Of a DNA stretch of 64,000 bases, positions 23,668 through 36,999 are shown in pieces. Position 1 is the first letter of the stretch, and each line of letters opens with the position of its first letter. Made by a program: the position numbers and the translations under genes. Below the pieces are notes generated by a model. That model saw nothing but the letters and a program-made list of their open reading frames with translations, was not told the DNA's origin and searched no databases. Origin of the DNA: Tolypeutes matacus (Eukaryota; Chordata; Mammalia; Cingulata; Chlamyphoridae); assembly GCA_026826555.1 (NCBI GenBank), contig JAKSZT010053764.1, forward strand, positions 12,354,453 through 12,418,452, in the 5' to 3' direction.

Positions 23668-23885
23668 GTGTCATTTTTTAAATATATTTTTTTTATTTTT
23701 AAAGAAGTTTTTGATTATATAAATGTAACATCAAAAATAAAGGGGATTCCTATATATCCCACCCTCTCCCCTTCCCACACTTTCCCACAGTAACAACATC
23801 TTTCATTATGTGGTACATTTGTTACATTTGATGAAGACGTACTGAAGCATTGTACTAGCCAAGGACCATAGTTTACATTATACAT
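23668..23885 (-). mobile_element. 5'-truncated L1, 3' UTR tip only
   Basis: About 220 bp with a T-rich left end (tail) and phrases GGGGATTCCTATATATCCC, ACATCTTTCATTATGTGG and GGACCATAGTTTACATTAT, matching the terminal module of the 11880 and 59950 L1 3' UTRs. No clear TSD. Confidence 0.65.
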
Positions 23886-24149
23886 GTTTTAAGGAAAGTT
23901 TCCAAATCACACATGAAAAATAAAATGAAAGCAATTCAGAGACAAAGTTGATCATCTTTCTTAGGTTGTTCTGGGATTCACCATAGGAAATTAAAAATAT
24001 TGTTTCTATATCTTTTGATTCATTAAAAAAGAGAATTCAGGGTAAGATGAGATGTGGATAATCAGAAGGGGCAAATATGCTGAAGAACAAAGTATACTTT
24101 TCTTTTAGCTATCTCAGGGCATGCCATTCCAATATTTTAACAGCCATCA

Positions 24150-24350
24150 CCTATTAAGTCCTTGCTGTGCAAGTGGCAGCAACTTTATTTGCATTTAATC
24201 CTCATAACAGTCTGAAGTAGATTCTATTATTATTCATAGTTTACAGGTGAGGATTTTGAGGTTTCAAGAGGTTAAGTAACTTGCTCTCAGGGCTAATTAA
24301 GCCCTGGCCTTGGTATCCAAAGGAAAAATTCACTGAATCCAGATTGTGAG
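24150..24350 (-). mobile_element. MIR SINE
   Basis: Antisense MIR core TTTACAGGTGAGGATTTTGA and CAAGAGGTTAAGTAACTTGC, with upstream AATCCTCATAACAGTC. Confidence 0.75.
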
Positions 24351-25282
24351 CTCTATACACCTAAAACCTTACTACCTATGTAATAAAGTTTCCTATCTAT
24401 CTGATGCTTTTAACATTCTTTCATTAAGGAACAATGTTTTCAAATATGTCCATCATACTTACTTTGAGTATAAATATTTTGTGAATATTAAGGTTTTTAA
24501 AATATTAAAGATTAAATTATGATGCAGGTAGCGTACTTAGCACAGTATTTGTTACATTTGTTACTTAGCACAGTACTTGGCACATTATAGTCAGTGAAAT
24601 TCAGCAGTTACTATTATTAAGTATATAAATCTACTGGTAAAAAGAGACGTTTAAAATTTGGATAATGCTGCCAACATTCTAAATATAAAAGAAATTATTT
24701 ATATGAAGTAAAGGTATCAGTATGGAGAATAAACTAAACTATGAGAACTGTGAAAAAGCTCAGTATATAATACTGAAAATTAAGGTAGGATAAATAAAAG
24801 AAGAGGAGCAAATTAAAATTAAATGAGAAATATGAAGATGCAATTTCAAAACTGTATAAGGGGAAAATTATAAAACAGCATTAATTAGAAAAATTGAAAA
24901 CATGAGTGAAGACGAGAATATGTAATAAAATAAGAGATCCTGCAACAAATGAAAGATTTAATTTTGTCTTAAGAATAACATGAGCTATAGGTTGATTTAA
25001 AAGCTCCGAATTTATTCAGAGTTAGTCAGAAGCCTATCCTAACTAGAAACTAGAAATGACTATGAGCTAGGATTTGCTTTAGGGTCCCTAGTTTTTAATT
25101 TGCTATCCTAAAAAACTATAATAAATTATAAAATACAATAAAATTATTAAATGTTAAATAATTAAATTTTTTTAATACATGAAGCATAGTCTTATTTATT
25201 TTATTTTATTTTTTAACCTCTAAGAATCCTAACATTATTTTTTGTACATTATCTGAGGAAAATTTTATTTTACACTGTTTTC
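24351..25282. other. No feature recognised
   Basis: Very AT-rich, no long open frame. A 20-base scale repeat of TTAGCACAGTA occurs near 24538 and 24563, otherwise nothing seen. Confidence 0.45.
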
Positions 25283-25930
25283 ATTTGGTAAAAGCTGCTG
25301 GGAGCAGTATACCAGAAATGGGTTGACTTTTACAATGGGAATTTATTAGGTTAAAAAAGTACAGTCCTTAGGCTGTGAAAAGATCCAAATCAAGGCATCA
25401 TTGGAAATGATGGACCTTCTCACTGAAGGTCAGCTGCTAGCAATCCTGGATTTATGCAACATGGCAAGGCACAATGATGGCTCTGCTGGTCTCTGCCTTC
25501 TCTTCCAGGATCACTTTATCCCTGAGCTCACCTGTGGGTGAGCAAATACTTGGCAGGGCACAATGCTGCCCTGTTCATCTCTCCCCGCTCCTCCAGGCCT
25601 TGTTTCTAGACTGGTTGCTAGTTCTGTTTTGGGCTGCTCCATCTGTGGCTTTTCTCTCTCCTGGGTTCCTCTCTAAGTACCTGGGTTCCTTCTTTCCATC
25701 TCTGCAAATTTTTCTCCCTGTGAGTCTCTGCATGTTTGTCTGATTGATAAAGCATTCCATTAAAAGGATTAACGCCCACCCTGGGTAATGCCCTACTGAA
25801 GTGATCTAATCAAAAGGAAGGTCCCTTAACTGAATCTAATCAAAAGTTCCCTTCTAGACTAGGTTTATACTCATAGGAATGGATCAGCTTTAAGGACATG
25901 ATCTTCTGGGATCCACCCAGCTCCAAATTG
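25283..25930 (-). mobile_element. MaLR-like LTR, diverged
   Basis: Minus-strand sense shows TTTTGATTAGATTC, GATCACTTCAG, a GAGAGAAAAGCCACAGATGG block shared with the copy at 2690, and AATAAA at 25347-25342. Ends are eroded and no 5-bp TSD was found. It contains an internal near-duplicate (ACATGGCAAGGCACAATG at 25459 and TGGCAGGGCACAATGCTG at 25551). Confidence 0.65.
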
Positions 25931-27155
25931 TCATATACACATAGAAACAGTGCAAATGAATTTAACTTGATAAATGTAAAGAGTGAAAAAGTGAATCAAT
26001 GGGAAAAATGTATTTTTTTGTTTAAAAAATTTTGTTATAAAGTCAAGTTCTTTGTGTTTGTTTGTTCTAAATTGATCTGAAGTCAATTTAAAAAGAGAAG
26101 TTCTGAAAAGGATTTAAATATCATTGGATTAAGTATATAACCTATCAAGGCACTATTTTGAAGGAACATTTCTTAAATCTGTAAGCTTTAATACAATTAT
26201 TAAGAAATCTGTATAATATGTACTTAAATGAAAATGGCATCTAATCTGAAACATTTACCATGGTAATCATTTTATAGGCCTTCATTCTGAATGATATTTT
26301 AGATAAAATAAAAATAAACATTGAATACAATTGATTAAATGCTAGCAAAATTTAATATTACAAATGATTAATAACTCTTGCTTTTCATATATTTGATTAT
26401 TATGATTAAATTATTAGAGAACATAATGGTAAAACTTGCACGTCTAAATACAATAAAAACTGTTTCATAGGATACAATTGGGTATTAGTTTGGTGTTAAA
26501 CAGGCTTTCTAAATATTTACCATTTATCCTTTAGCTTAATTCAATCCAAGGTTATTTTGAAATATATCATAAAGATATAGGTAGTAGCTCAGATGCATTT
26601 CCTATAAGAGAACAGATTAAGTTGAGTTTTATGAAATTTGGATTAGCTTACAAATTTGACAGTAGAGGGATTTTAATCTGACAGTTGCTGATAAAATTTG
26701 GCCTAAAAGGAAATTTTGTATTAAAAGTTCTGTAAAATGATAGTTTCTAATAATACACATTTAATAGACACAAATGATTTTAAGCATAGTTAAATATCTA
26801 TTCTTCTGATTCCACTAAAGCAACTACTTCCAGGTTGTAAGGTAATAACCCTTTTACAAAAATCAAGTATATAACACTATAGTAAGAAGGACTGGATTAT
26901 ACTGGAGAAAACCAGGACAAGACTTCCTTTATTCTGATTCATTTATTTTTGTGTTGTTATTTTTTATTTTAAATTCTGTAATACTCAAGATTGATGGTCT
27001 TCATGTTGGGCCTATCTCTAACAGAAGATGGACTCTGAGATTTGCAAAATTCTCAGCAGGATCTCCTTTATACCATCAACAAAGAAGTATATCCTTAAAT
27101 GTGCTCTACTTTGGAAAAAATCAAGTAAATCATTTGTCAATTATTTTTTTGGTCT
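25931..27155. other. No feature recognised
   Basis: Long, AT-rich, apparently low-copy stretch. Open frames are short and show no protein signature. Confidence 0.5.
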
Positions 27156-27159
27156 TAGG

Positions 27160-28720
27160 TAATCTCTATTATGATATAATTAACATAAAATAAATTAAAA
27201 GATATTAAGTGTTCAGTTCAATGAATTTGGCAATAATTTATACCCTTCAATTTACCAATTGGAGCAAGATGTAGAATATTTGCATCACTCTAGAAAGTTG
27301 TCTTGCCCAGATTTCAGATTAATTCTCCAACTACACCATAAACCAGTGGCAAAAAGTTTCTGACTTCTATCACTGAACTTAGTTTTACCTCTTCTTGGAG
27401 TTAATATAAATGGTGTCTTAAAATTTGTATTAATTTGGGTCTATTTATTTTGCTCAAATAATATTTTTGAGTTTCATCCATGTTGCCATGCTTTAAATAC
27501 TCTTAGTCCTTTTAATTGGGATGAGTGGTAATTTATTACATGAATTAATTTGTTCATTTTCCTGTGGGTAAACACTTGTTTCAGTTGCTATGGATATTCT
27601 CATACAAGTCTGTTTGTGGAAATATGTTTTCCTGTATCCTGGGTAAATACCTAGGAGTGAAATTGTTGGATTTAAGTGTATGTGTATGCTTAGCTTATAA
27701 AAACATGCTAAGCAGTTCTTCAAAATAATTGTTTAACTTTATACCCCAACTTTTAGCATTATATAAGAGTTCCAATTGCTCCACATTTTTGTCAACATTT
27801 AGAATTGGTGGTTTTGTTGATTTTAGGCATTCTGATAAATTGAAATGGTATCTCCTTGTGGTTTAATTTGCATTTCCCTAGTGACTAATGAGGTTGAGCA
27901 CACCTTCTCTTATGCTTGATGGCCATTCATATATCCTTTTTATGAAATGTCTGTTCAAGATTTTTGCTCATTTTTATTTGGGTTATTTTCGTGTTTTGAT
28001 CTGAGTTCTTTATATATTCTGAATACCAATCCTTTTTAATATATATGTATTTCAAATATTCTTTCCCAGTCTATAGCTAGACTTGCTTATTTAATTTCTT
28101 AACTATCTTTTGATGAGCAGACATTTTTGAGTGTTATTATTTCAATTAAACTTCATTTTTTAAGTGATTAGTGCTGTTTTCTGCAGGATAAAAGCAGTTT
28201 GTGTTCTCTAAAAGAAATATTTGAACACCCCAAGGTTTGAGCATATTCTACATATTTTTTGCTTTTACATTTAGGTCAATGATTGATCACACATTAATTA
28301 TGCATGAATTGAGGGACAGGTCCATTTCATATAAATTATCAAATTTGTGGGCATAAAATTGCTCATAATATTCTCTCATTTTTGTTTTAATGCATCTGGG
28401 ATTTGTCATGATCACTTTTTCATTCCTGATAGTGGTCATTTGCATTCTTTTCTTTTTTTCCCTCTCAAAGAACATATAGTTCTTTGTCCTGATCCACTTA
28501 ATTAAAAGTTTATCAATTTTGTTGATCTTTTCAAAGAATCAACTTTTGGCTTTGTTAGTTTTCTTTATTTTTTTTTTCTACTTTGCTTACCTCTGCTCTA
28601 ATCTTTATTATTTCCTACTTTCCCTTATTTAGGGCTTACTTTAATCTTATTATTTGAGCTTCTTACAGTAGAAATTCAGGTTATTGATGTTAGAAATTTT
28701 TTTTCTTTTATAAGATACCT
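27160..28720 (-). mobile_element. Old L1, ORF2 C-terminal half and 3' UTR
   Basis: Antisense L1 with 3' UTR phrases at 27160-27400 (AGTGTTCAGTTCAATGAATT). The central part (27840-27900) reads GGTATCTCCTTGTGG and GTGACTAATGAGG. At 28287-28475 a minus-strand open piece contains Y-Y-E-Q-F-Y-A-H-K-F-D-N-L-Y-E-M-D, the familiar L1 ORF2p segment between endonuclease and RT. Decayed. Confidence 0.75.
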
Positions 28721-29034
28721 CTCCTGCTCCACCCAACATTGGCCAGCCATTGCCTTATACTCAGTGAAAGCTTGAGGTAGCCTGTAGAGTTATTATCTCA
28801 GCAGACTATTCACTTATACTTGGGGAATACTCCACATGCCTCAGGAGAGAATTCCCTCAAATCTTCTCTCCTGCCTCTAGCCCTCAGCACATCACTTCTG
28901 TGCACTTGGTGAATGCCAGTAGGATCAAAACAGTATGATTGGGTTCAGACTTGGTCTGTAACTAAGCTTCTTTGTGATTCTAATTCATCATGCCTGCCAC
29001 ACATGGCCATTAAAAGTTTGTTAAAATTTTAGTT

Positions 29035-29580
29035 GGTATATTAGTTAACTATTGCTTTGTAACAAGCAACCCCCAAGCAGTGGCTTAAAAATTAAAATAT
29101 CATCATGATTCTGTTGGTTAACTGGGCATTTCTTCTGTGCCACATGATTTTGGTTGAATAATTCATGTGGCTAAATTCACCCATTAGCTTGGCTATACTG
29201 GAAGTTCCAAGGTGGTTTCCCTCCTACTTCTGGGACCTTAGAATTGACTGTGCATGTAATTCCATTTCTTTTTTTTTTTTTCTATGTGGCCTCTCTATCC
29301 ACATGGTATTTCATCCTCTGGGGCACCTCCATAAGACATCTCTATCCAACAGGGTAATCTAGATTTCCTCTTAACATGGCTGCTGGGCTGCCATAGGAGA
29401 TTTTCCAAAAAGAAAAGCCCCAATATTCTCTACGTGCCTAATCTTTCTAAAATTTCTTTGACCAAAGTAAGTTACATAGTCAACCCTAGGAAGATTTGTT
29501 CATTTTGAGTTTCCATTGCAAAATTATCCTTATCTCTAGGGATCTACAGCATATTTCTCATCCTCCTAGCACTCAGGGAT
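29035..29580 (-). mobile_element. Ancient MaLR/ERVL-type LTR, diverged
   Basis: Antisense phrases TATTAGTTAACTATTGC, TGTAACAAGCAACCCC and AGCAGTGGCTTAAAA, then CATGATTCTGTTGG, TATGTGGCCTCTC and CAACATGGCTGCTGG. This order is that of a common old mammalian LTR. Exact family not certain and ends not defined. A T run (29270-29281) has expanded inside it. Confidence 0.55.
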
Positions 29581-30079
29581 GGATGAAAGCAAATTTGAGT
29601 AACTCCTCTCACAGGAAGAGATCCTCATTTTATTTATTCCTTTTTTAAGGTTTTTTGTTTGTTTGTTTTTTGTTATCTCAGCTATCTGATGAGTTTAAAA
29701 CAAAAATGAATGCTATGATTTTGTGGATTATCTATTTGTCTTGATTAGGAGTGGAGCAAAAATTTCCTGCAACTTTCTGCCTCCAAACCTAAGTGGAACC
29801 AATGCCCACTACATTTATTTCACACTTTTTCACCTGTTGTGAATACTTCAATATTTCCCCTTCAACTAGGTAGATAATCTCATCTACTGATGTCACAGAT
29901 GAAACAGAAAGCAGTAGAGGAGGGTTACTTCTTTCCTGTCACCATAAATATAAGCCAAGCTAATATACACCCATCATAAACCACATTTCAGGGACTTATT
30001 CTTTCAAAATCAATCCTATTTTTACACTCTACCTTGAAATCTCTTTGCTCAAGTCCCACTTTATCTGCCTTATTGCTAT

Positions 30080-30368
30080 TTAGTCCTGGAATTTCTTCCT
30101 AGATGCCACTTCTTCTGGATCATCTTTTGTCATTTAAACCTGTGTTACATACCATTCTTTGGTGCTCCTATTTCACTCTGTGTTTGTTCATTATTGATAT
30201 TATAACTGCATATTGTATTTGCTATTATACTGTAACCTCTTTACCCCATAGTAAGCATGAACTCCATGAGGTAAAAATCATGCCTCCCTATATCAGTTAA
30301 ATCCCCAGCACCAAGCACAGTGCACAACACAGTGTGTACACAATAAAATTGTATTAAATGAGTGAATG
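30080..30368 (+). mobile_element. L2 LINE 3' end
   Basis: Sense L2 3' sequence: AGATGCCACTTCTTC, CATGAACTCCATGAGG, CCAGCACCAAGCACAGTGC and AATAAAATTGTATTAAATGA, in the order seen in the L2 consensus. The frame at 30103-30300 is incidental. Confidence 0.75.
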
Positions 30369-31299
30369 TGTGAATGGCACATCTCTCATCTGGTTATGTT
30401 ACACCAGCATGTTGCCCTGAGCTTGGAGATAATTGTCTAGTGATATGATAGGAAGATGCTAGAATTATAAAAAACAAAGTATATGTATAGTAGTAGGAAA
30501 AAAGGAACATATTTAATATACTGAATTTTATTTAGTATAATTAAATAACATTAGAATAAAGATTCTTGAGAAAGAAGAGTGGAAAGTAGGGACCCTCTCC
30601 TAGGAGTATTCTCTGAAAGGGGGCAATTATTCAGACATCCTTGTGGGGCATGCCCAATCCTGCACTGAGGAGTATTACTAATGGAATGTGTATAAGAAAG
30701 ATGTGACATTTAGAAAATGCTGAAAACCACTGATTTTTAAAAATAGATTACTCAATGTTGATTTGTTTTATATATTCACCTATGTGTGCCGAGTGTTGAA
30801 ATACCTAGAAATGCTTTTTCTATTCACTTAACCAAAGCAACAATTTACTAAGTAGCATCCTAACATCCTAAAAGAGTTTAATACAGTTTCAAAAAATGGA
30901 CAACTCTCCCAGTTAATGGCAGTGAGCACTTGGGAGTACTGATTTTATAAGTACATTTTTATCTAGTACTTTAAAAATGCAGTGCATTTCTAACACAGCT
31001 GTTTTAATCTTTTAGTGCATGACTGTGTGTTTTCAGAGGTCGGAAATGGTTAATATGAATAACTTACCAAAGAATAACCCAAACTCTAAGAATAATTGTT
31101 TTAATAGGATAATTTAGAGTTGGAGGAGGACCACAGATCAGTTGATGGCTTATGACAAACATGAGCCCCCCCAAAATTATCTTGCTTGCTCAAGTGACAA
31201 AAGTAGATTGCAATAGATACTTTCCATCTTTTCAACATATCTTCCATCTTATCAATTATCACCTCACCCTTCCATTCACTATGCTCAAGCTATAGGATC

Positions 31300-31728
31300 T
31301 TTCCTTCAGTCTTCAAATATTCTAAGTTTATTCCCACCTAAATTCCTTTGTACCTTCTGATGATCTTGCAATGTGTATTTAGTCTATCTTCTCATAACTG
31401 ACTCCTTATCTTCATTCAAGTCTAAAAAAAATAGGTAACTTCTTCAGGAAAGGCTCCTTTGTCACCCGAACTCAAGTTACTCTTTTCCCCCTCCTCACTG
31501 TTTTATCTTATCATCCTGCATTGTTTTCATTATAACACCTACCTGACATATTTGTGCATATACAAATATAAATATATATATGTATTTATATTCTTTCTCC
31601 TCACAATTGAACCTAAACTCCATAACAGTACAGTGATTGACTTCCTTGCTGCTCTGTCATCAAACACTAGAATTATACCTGACACTAGGTAGAACTCATT
31701 AAATATTTGCTGAATGATTTAATGAACT
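31300..31728 (+). mobile_element. L2 LINE 3' end
   Basis: Sense L2 phrases CTTCAGGAAAGGCTCC, AACTCCATAACAGTACAG, ACACTAGGTAGAACTC and AATATTTGCTGAATGA. A TA-rich simple stretch (31558-31590) sits inside. Confidence 0.65.
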
Positions 31729-33249
31729 ATTTACACTAATGATATCTGTGATGCCTAATCTTATAATGTTCCAACATCTTAAATAGAGAGTATGAATTCA
31801 AACGTATATTTAATTTTAATTGACTCTTTTTTAAAAAGCCCCTTTTATAATCTTTGGAACACTTGTTTGGGGAATGAAATGATTCTGTAACTATTCATTG
31901 AAATACATCTATCAGTATCAATTTAAAAAGACATCAATATTTTTATTCCTGTCTGCCTGCATTAATTCATACATCACTATGCATTCTGCTTCTTGGCATC
32001 TGCTGATTCCAGACTCTCAAGTTTGCAGCATAGCATCACTGAGGTGGGTACCATATGTCTGCCCTTCTTTGGTCCAAGTTTTGATCAATCAAGTGATGGC
32101 AGACTGGCTCGTGCCATTTTAAAGAAGACAGGAATTTGATATAGAGCCAATCCACTCAAATATTTTCTTGAAGGAAACTGTGTTCTAAGCATCAAGCAAG
32201 GAGCATAAGCTACACTAACATTAAAAAAGAAAACATACTCTTTGTACTTAATGGCTCTCTCAGAGACAAATTGCTAGAAATTTGTCTCCCTAAAGGGAAT
32301 GCTGCTTCCAAATTTTAACTGGTGCTATGCTCATGTGCATGACTGAAATTACTCTTTATCAACAGTAGTTAAGGCTTTATCCTCAGGAGTATAGTCATCT
32401 ATTCTTTCACTGATAGCAATCTAAAAACACAGTGTTGCTGTTTAGTGGTGTGAAATGTCACCAACAAATATGAGGAAATACTTTGAAAGATGCTCTTATA
32501 ATGATCTCATGGTGTAAAAGAACATCAAGAGGTCTGACCTATTTCCTTTTCCTGACTTCAATCCAAATTCTGTATAGTTACTCACTGATAACTTACCTAA
32601 TCCCCAAATTAGTAGAGGCTATTATAAAAACATACATAATATCATAAAATAAATGAGAATAAAGAGGTGAAGTTGCAGAGAAAGAAAAATATGGATTTTT
32701 GAAATTAGCCCAAAAATAAAGTTAAATATGAAAAAAGTATTTTCCAGGTCTTAAAAACAGTTAATAAACTTGGCCCTGAGTTTATTAGTAGCTAAAGCAA
32801 AAAGGGTAAAAGCCCAGCTATTCAATTTGCTGTATCCATGAGATACATATTTTGAAAATACCAGTTGTTTACAAAAAACAAAGCTATTTTTTAGCATTGA
32901 GGTTTGGGAGAAACATCTCTCATAGAGTTTCATTCAGGGGACATTGTGTCTTATCCAAATGTATGTTCTAGCACATCTCTATATTCAATGCAGTCAGAGT
33001 TCTGTTAAGCGGTAGCCTAGAGTAAGAATAGGCACAAAGCATAATTATCAAAAATAGATTCTAAGAGATGCCATAGAATTGTGTTATGAATTTACAGTTC
33101 ACTCAGGTGTCCCCAAATCAGGTTAGGGATATAAGAAAGACTATGGGCTATGTTTGCTTCAGGAACTCCATTTAAGAGAAGTGCAATGTACCATTTAATA
33201 AAAGAAAAAAAAAGTTTATCAGTGTGTTCATGCTATCCACAAATCTCCA
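31729..33249. other. No feature recognised
   Basis: Mixed AT-rich sequence; short open frames only, none with protein-like signatures. Confidence 0.45.
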
Positions 33250-33548
33250 CTTGAAAAATTTACCTATGGTTTAGCTAACATGCAAGACTACCATGTGTGT
33301 TCATTCATATTCCAAATCTGCTACTTAATAGGTGAGGACCATACAAAAGTTACTTAATTTCTTTGCTCATAAGTTTCTTTTTCTGTTTAAAAAAAAAAAA
33401 AAAAAGAACCATGCCTGTTTAATAGGACTTAGTAAGAACTGCATGCATGAAAGTACTCAGATAAGAGCCACTTCCCACCCCGTACCCTTACCGACAATCT
33501 CTGGCACATAACAGGTTCTCAGTAATCATATCATGCCTACTTGGCTGC
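33250..33548 (+). mobile_element. MIR SINE interrupted by an A run
   Basis: Sense MIR pieces before and after an A run at 33388-33406: CAAATCTGCTACTTAATAGG, then AATAGGACTTAGTAAGAAC and CTGGCACATAACAGGTTCTC. The A run expanded within, or was inserted into, the element. Confidence 0.55.
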
Positions 33549-34325
33549 CTCATGCACTGTATCAGAAAAACATTGCTCTAAATACAGTTGTATTAAGAGA
33601 AAGGACAATTTCAGCAGTATTCGTTGTTGGTACAACTTTTGTTGAACCATAGGAACTGTAATTAATAGAAGAAAAGGCTGATATATACCTAGCTGTTACT
33701 GGGCCATCTGTACTCTACACTATACAGTTCTTTATATTCGAGTCCATAACTACCCCTAAAAAGGAAGGGATATGCCAAACTTTTCTCCTGCTACAGGGAA
33801 GTTTTAATTGAAAACAAGAATGTTGGGCTGAATACAGTCTCAGCAGATTCTCAGTTAAATTAGAAGGGGTTTTTCGTTTAAGTCCTAGTGTTGATATGTC
33901 ACTGTGCTCTGTCACTTTGTAAAGCGATAGTGCTTTGTTATCAGCACTGAACCCTGGCAGGCTTCTGATGTAGACTTAGGCTAAAATAGAATGTCAGACT
34001 GATGAAGGTGCTGCTTACCTTCAAACCTCCAGGCTGTGCATGTGAGCAAAGGTGCTGACATATTACTCTGTCCAACCTAGTGGGTTTGTTAATCTCTTAC
34101 TGATCATTTTCACATTCTAGGTCATAATTTGAAATCCTGAAAGAGTTGATGGGCTTTCAATATAAGGATATTACTCATGTCATTAGGTTCATGTCATCCA
34201 TAGCTTTTATTTTCTAGGAAAATTAATAATTGAATCTCGCCCTTTTATTTGTAAATTCCATTTAGGAAGTTTTTAAAGGAAGTATACTGTGCTTGAAGAT
34301 TCATAAAGGGGCTGACTTGCTAGTG
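33549..34325. other. No feature recognised
   Basis: No gene or named repeat found in this low-copy stretch. Confidence 0.45.
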
Positions 34326-34560
34326 AATTTACTCATTTATTGAAGAAATATTGTTTGTGTGCCACTCTTCAGCCACGTACTGTGATAGGTGCTTAGGATA
34401 GAAAGCCAGATAAGACTTCCTGCCCTCAAGCAGAGAGACAGACAGAGAACCAGATAATTATAAAATAATGCAGCACATGAAATATTAGGCATAGACTATG
34501 ATCAAAGCACCAAAAGCAATTATCTTGATCTCTCTTAGGGAGGGAGTAACAGAAAAAGTA
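34326..34560 (-). mobile_element. L2-like antisense fragment
   Basis: TTTACTCATTTATTGAAG, TACTGTGATAGGTGCTTAGG and TTCCTGCCCTCAAGC give the antisense head seen also at 7690. Confidence 0.5.
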
Positions 34561-34809
34561 CATGGCTAAACAGCATCCTTGTCCCTAATTACCAGATCAG
34601 GACCTTCTCTGTGTGACAGAATATTGATATTAAAAATGACATTACCTTTCTTGACTAGGAACAAGATTTCTCTATGGAACAGTTGAGCAGGTACATTCAA
34701 ATAGAGGATCTCACAGGAAAAGTGGAAATGTTTTTGAGGACTTGACATTCCTGTTCCTCCCCACCTCTATCCCCTTCTGTCAATATACACACAATTTAAC
34801 TCTGTAAAC

Positions 34810-35000
34810 CAGGGGTTCTTAACTTTTTTGTACCACGGACCCTTTTGCCAGTCAGGTGAAAACCACGAACCCCTTACTAATCCACACTAAACTGTGTATT
34901 ATTTAATAAATATATCACACTCGCACCAACAAGTCACCACAGGAATAATGTTTCTTTGAATTTCGATGCAAGCTCACATACCCCTTGTTAAGAACCCCTG
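34810..35000. mobile_element. Short hAT-type non-autonomous DNA transposon
   Basis: A 191-bp element with perfect 14-bp terminal inverted repeats: CAGGGGTTCTTAAC (34810-34823) and GTTAAGAACCCCTG (34987-35000). Flanking 8-mers CTGTAAAC (34802-34809) and CTGTATAC (35001-35008) differ at one base, as expected for an aged 8-bp hAT target duplication. It encodes nothing. The CAGNGG start and TSD length place it in the hAT-Charlie group of mammalian elements. Confidence 0.88.
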
Positions 35001-35008
35001 CTGTATAC

Positions 35009-35955
35009 ACTGAAGTGGTCCATATTTTTCTGTTGTTGACTGTGTAGAAAGGAAATCCCTTCTGAAAATGCTTTCCTCTAGTACTTCTAGGCTCCTTAAT
35101 ATGAGCTCACTTTTCTGCTCAGCATGTCTCTACACATTAAACTCTAATAGATATAATAAGCATATAGCTAGAGAGGGTTTTAAATAGCATACATTGTGAA
35201 AGGGAAAACATTTTTATCACATTTGCTACTTATTAAAAATAAATTTATTTTGAATGTATTTGTATAGTGGTTTTCAAAGCCCTCCCCTCTGGGGTAGTAT
35301 TCTAGCAACACATCAGTGCTATTTTGAGCTTTAATCACTGGGTATTTTTCATACTAATTTAAACTATAAACTAACATTCAAACTGAAAATAGTAAAAGGT
35401 TCACAACATTTCTATTGACTTTCAAGTGTTATAATATCTTTTCAGAGCATTTGATCAAATTTAACACCTATGGATAGTTTAAAACTTGGTTTTCCCTAAT
35501 CTGCAGCTGCAGAAGTATTTGACTTCTGCTTAAAAACAAATAAAGGCAGACTCTCTTCCATATTCAATAAAAGTTTTGAGTAATGAATCAGCTGCGTATG
35601 TTTGAGTCTCAGCTCTGTGAGAAAATTCCTAGAGTAAATCATTCCTAGGCTGTGCTAAAGTCCGTAGAGCAGTGTGACTCAGTCCAGAGGGTTGCTTGTG
35701 CAAATTGGCCCTCAAAGCAAAGTTGATAACTTTCTTTTCCATATTTATATATACTGCCATTTTATATCTTACTTGATATTTTCCTTGTCTATCTTCATCT
35801 ATTTACATCCATGATCACAAATACCTGAAAGACCTACCAAATATTTTTCTGAATAAATTAAGACCTGTCTTCAAGAGCTGTGACTAAAGAAGGGGGCCCA
35901 GAACGGTGGCCAGACATAAATGACAACAACTCCATATATAATGACTCCTAGCTCC
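35009..35955. other. No feature recognised
   Basis: AT-rich sequence preceding the L1; nothing supported. Confidence 0.45.
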
Positions 35956-36999
35956 AAAGACAAAAATTAAAAGGATAAAAAGACTTAGAAGGAAGATGAT
36001 GGAGCAGGAAGCTCCAGAATCAGTCCCTCCACCAGAACAATTATTAAACAGTCAGGAACTATCTGAATCAACTATTTTAAAACTCTAGAGTACAGTAGAA
36101 CACTGTACAGCATCAGGGAAGAGCAAGAGGAAGAGGCTGGTAAGTTATGGTAAATACCAGTAAATTGCTTTCCCAATGAGGTCCTTATTGTCATCCATCC
36201 CCCATTCTCACAGCAGGCAGCAATTGGGTGCAGCCCCTGGCATAGCTTGCTGATGTCAGAAAGGGACATAAAAGCACACTTCCCCAAGATCTGGGGTGGA
36301 CATGGGCCGATCACTGATTACAACTGATTAGATACTTGAGATCACAGGGGGCCCTGTTCTGAGAGTGGCCATTGTTCCAACCCACCCCGGACAAAGGCTG
36401 GTGGAAGAGACTTAATGACAGTAGCCTTCCTCAGAGCTGAGGAAGACAGTTGAAGGACTGGATTTTCTAGGAAGATCAAGAAAGTGAAGCTTCAGAGAGC
36501 TGCAGAGATCTCCTGTCACCCTTTCTGCCTCCTCCCTCAACCCCTCTCTAGGCTAGTTTGGGGCTAGCCAGCACTCCCTTTGTGAGTCTCTTGCTTTGTT
36601 CTGGCTGTGAAAGACTGACTTGGGAAACTCCTCTCCACCATGCCCACAGCACCCTACCCTCCCAAAAGCAACTTGAAACAATAAAAATGGTGTAAGAAAA
36701 AATTGAGTTGGATCAATGAGGGCAAAGGCTTACCTACTTTAAGTCCTATAGTGGAGCACCTGGGAGAGGGAGAGATCTATCTCCCGGGAAGTAGAAGAGG
36801 CATTCAAACTCTTGTAAACAAGGGAAGAAGGCCACTAGCCTTGCTAAGGCCACTAGCAAGAACAAGACCAGGGCAAGACACAGGTTCAGAATAGACAGGG
36901 AGGGCACTGAACTTTGCATTCACCTTGGGCAGGCTTTCTTGCTAGGAGGGCAAACACTCAAGAAAATCTCTGTCATATCACCAGCTGGTTACAAACTCA

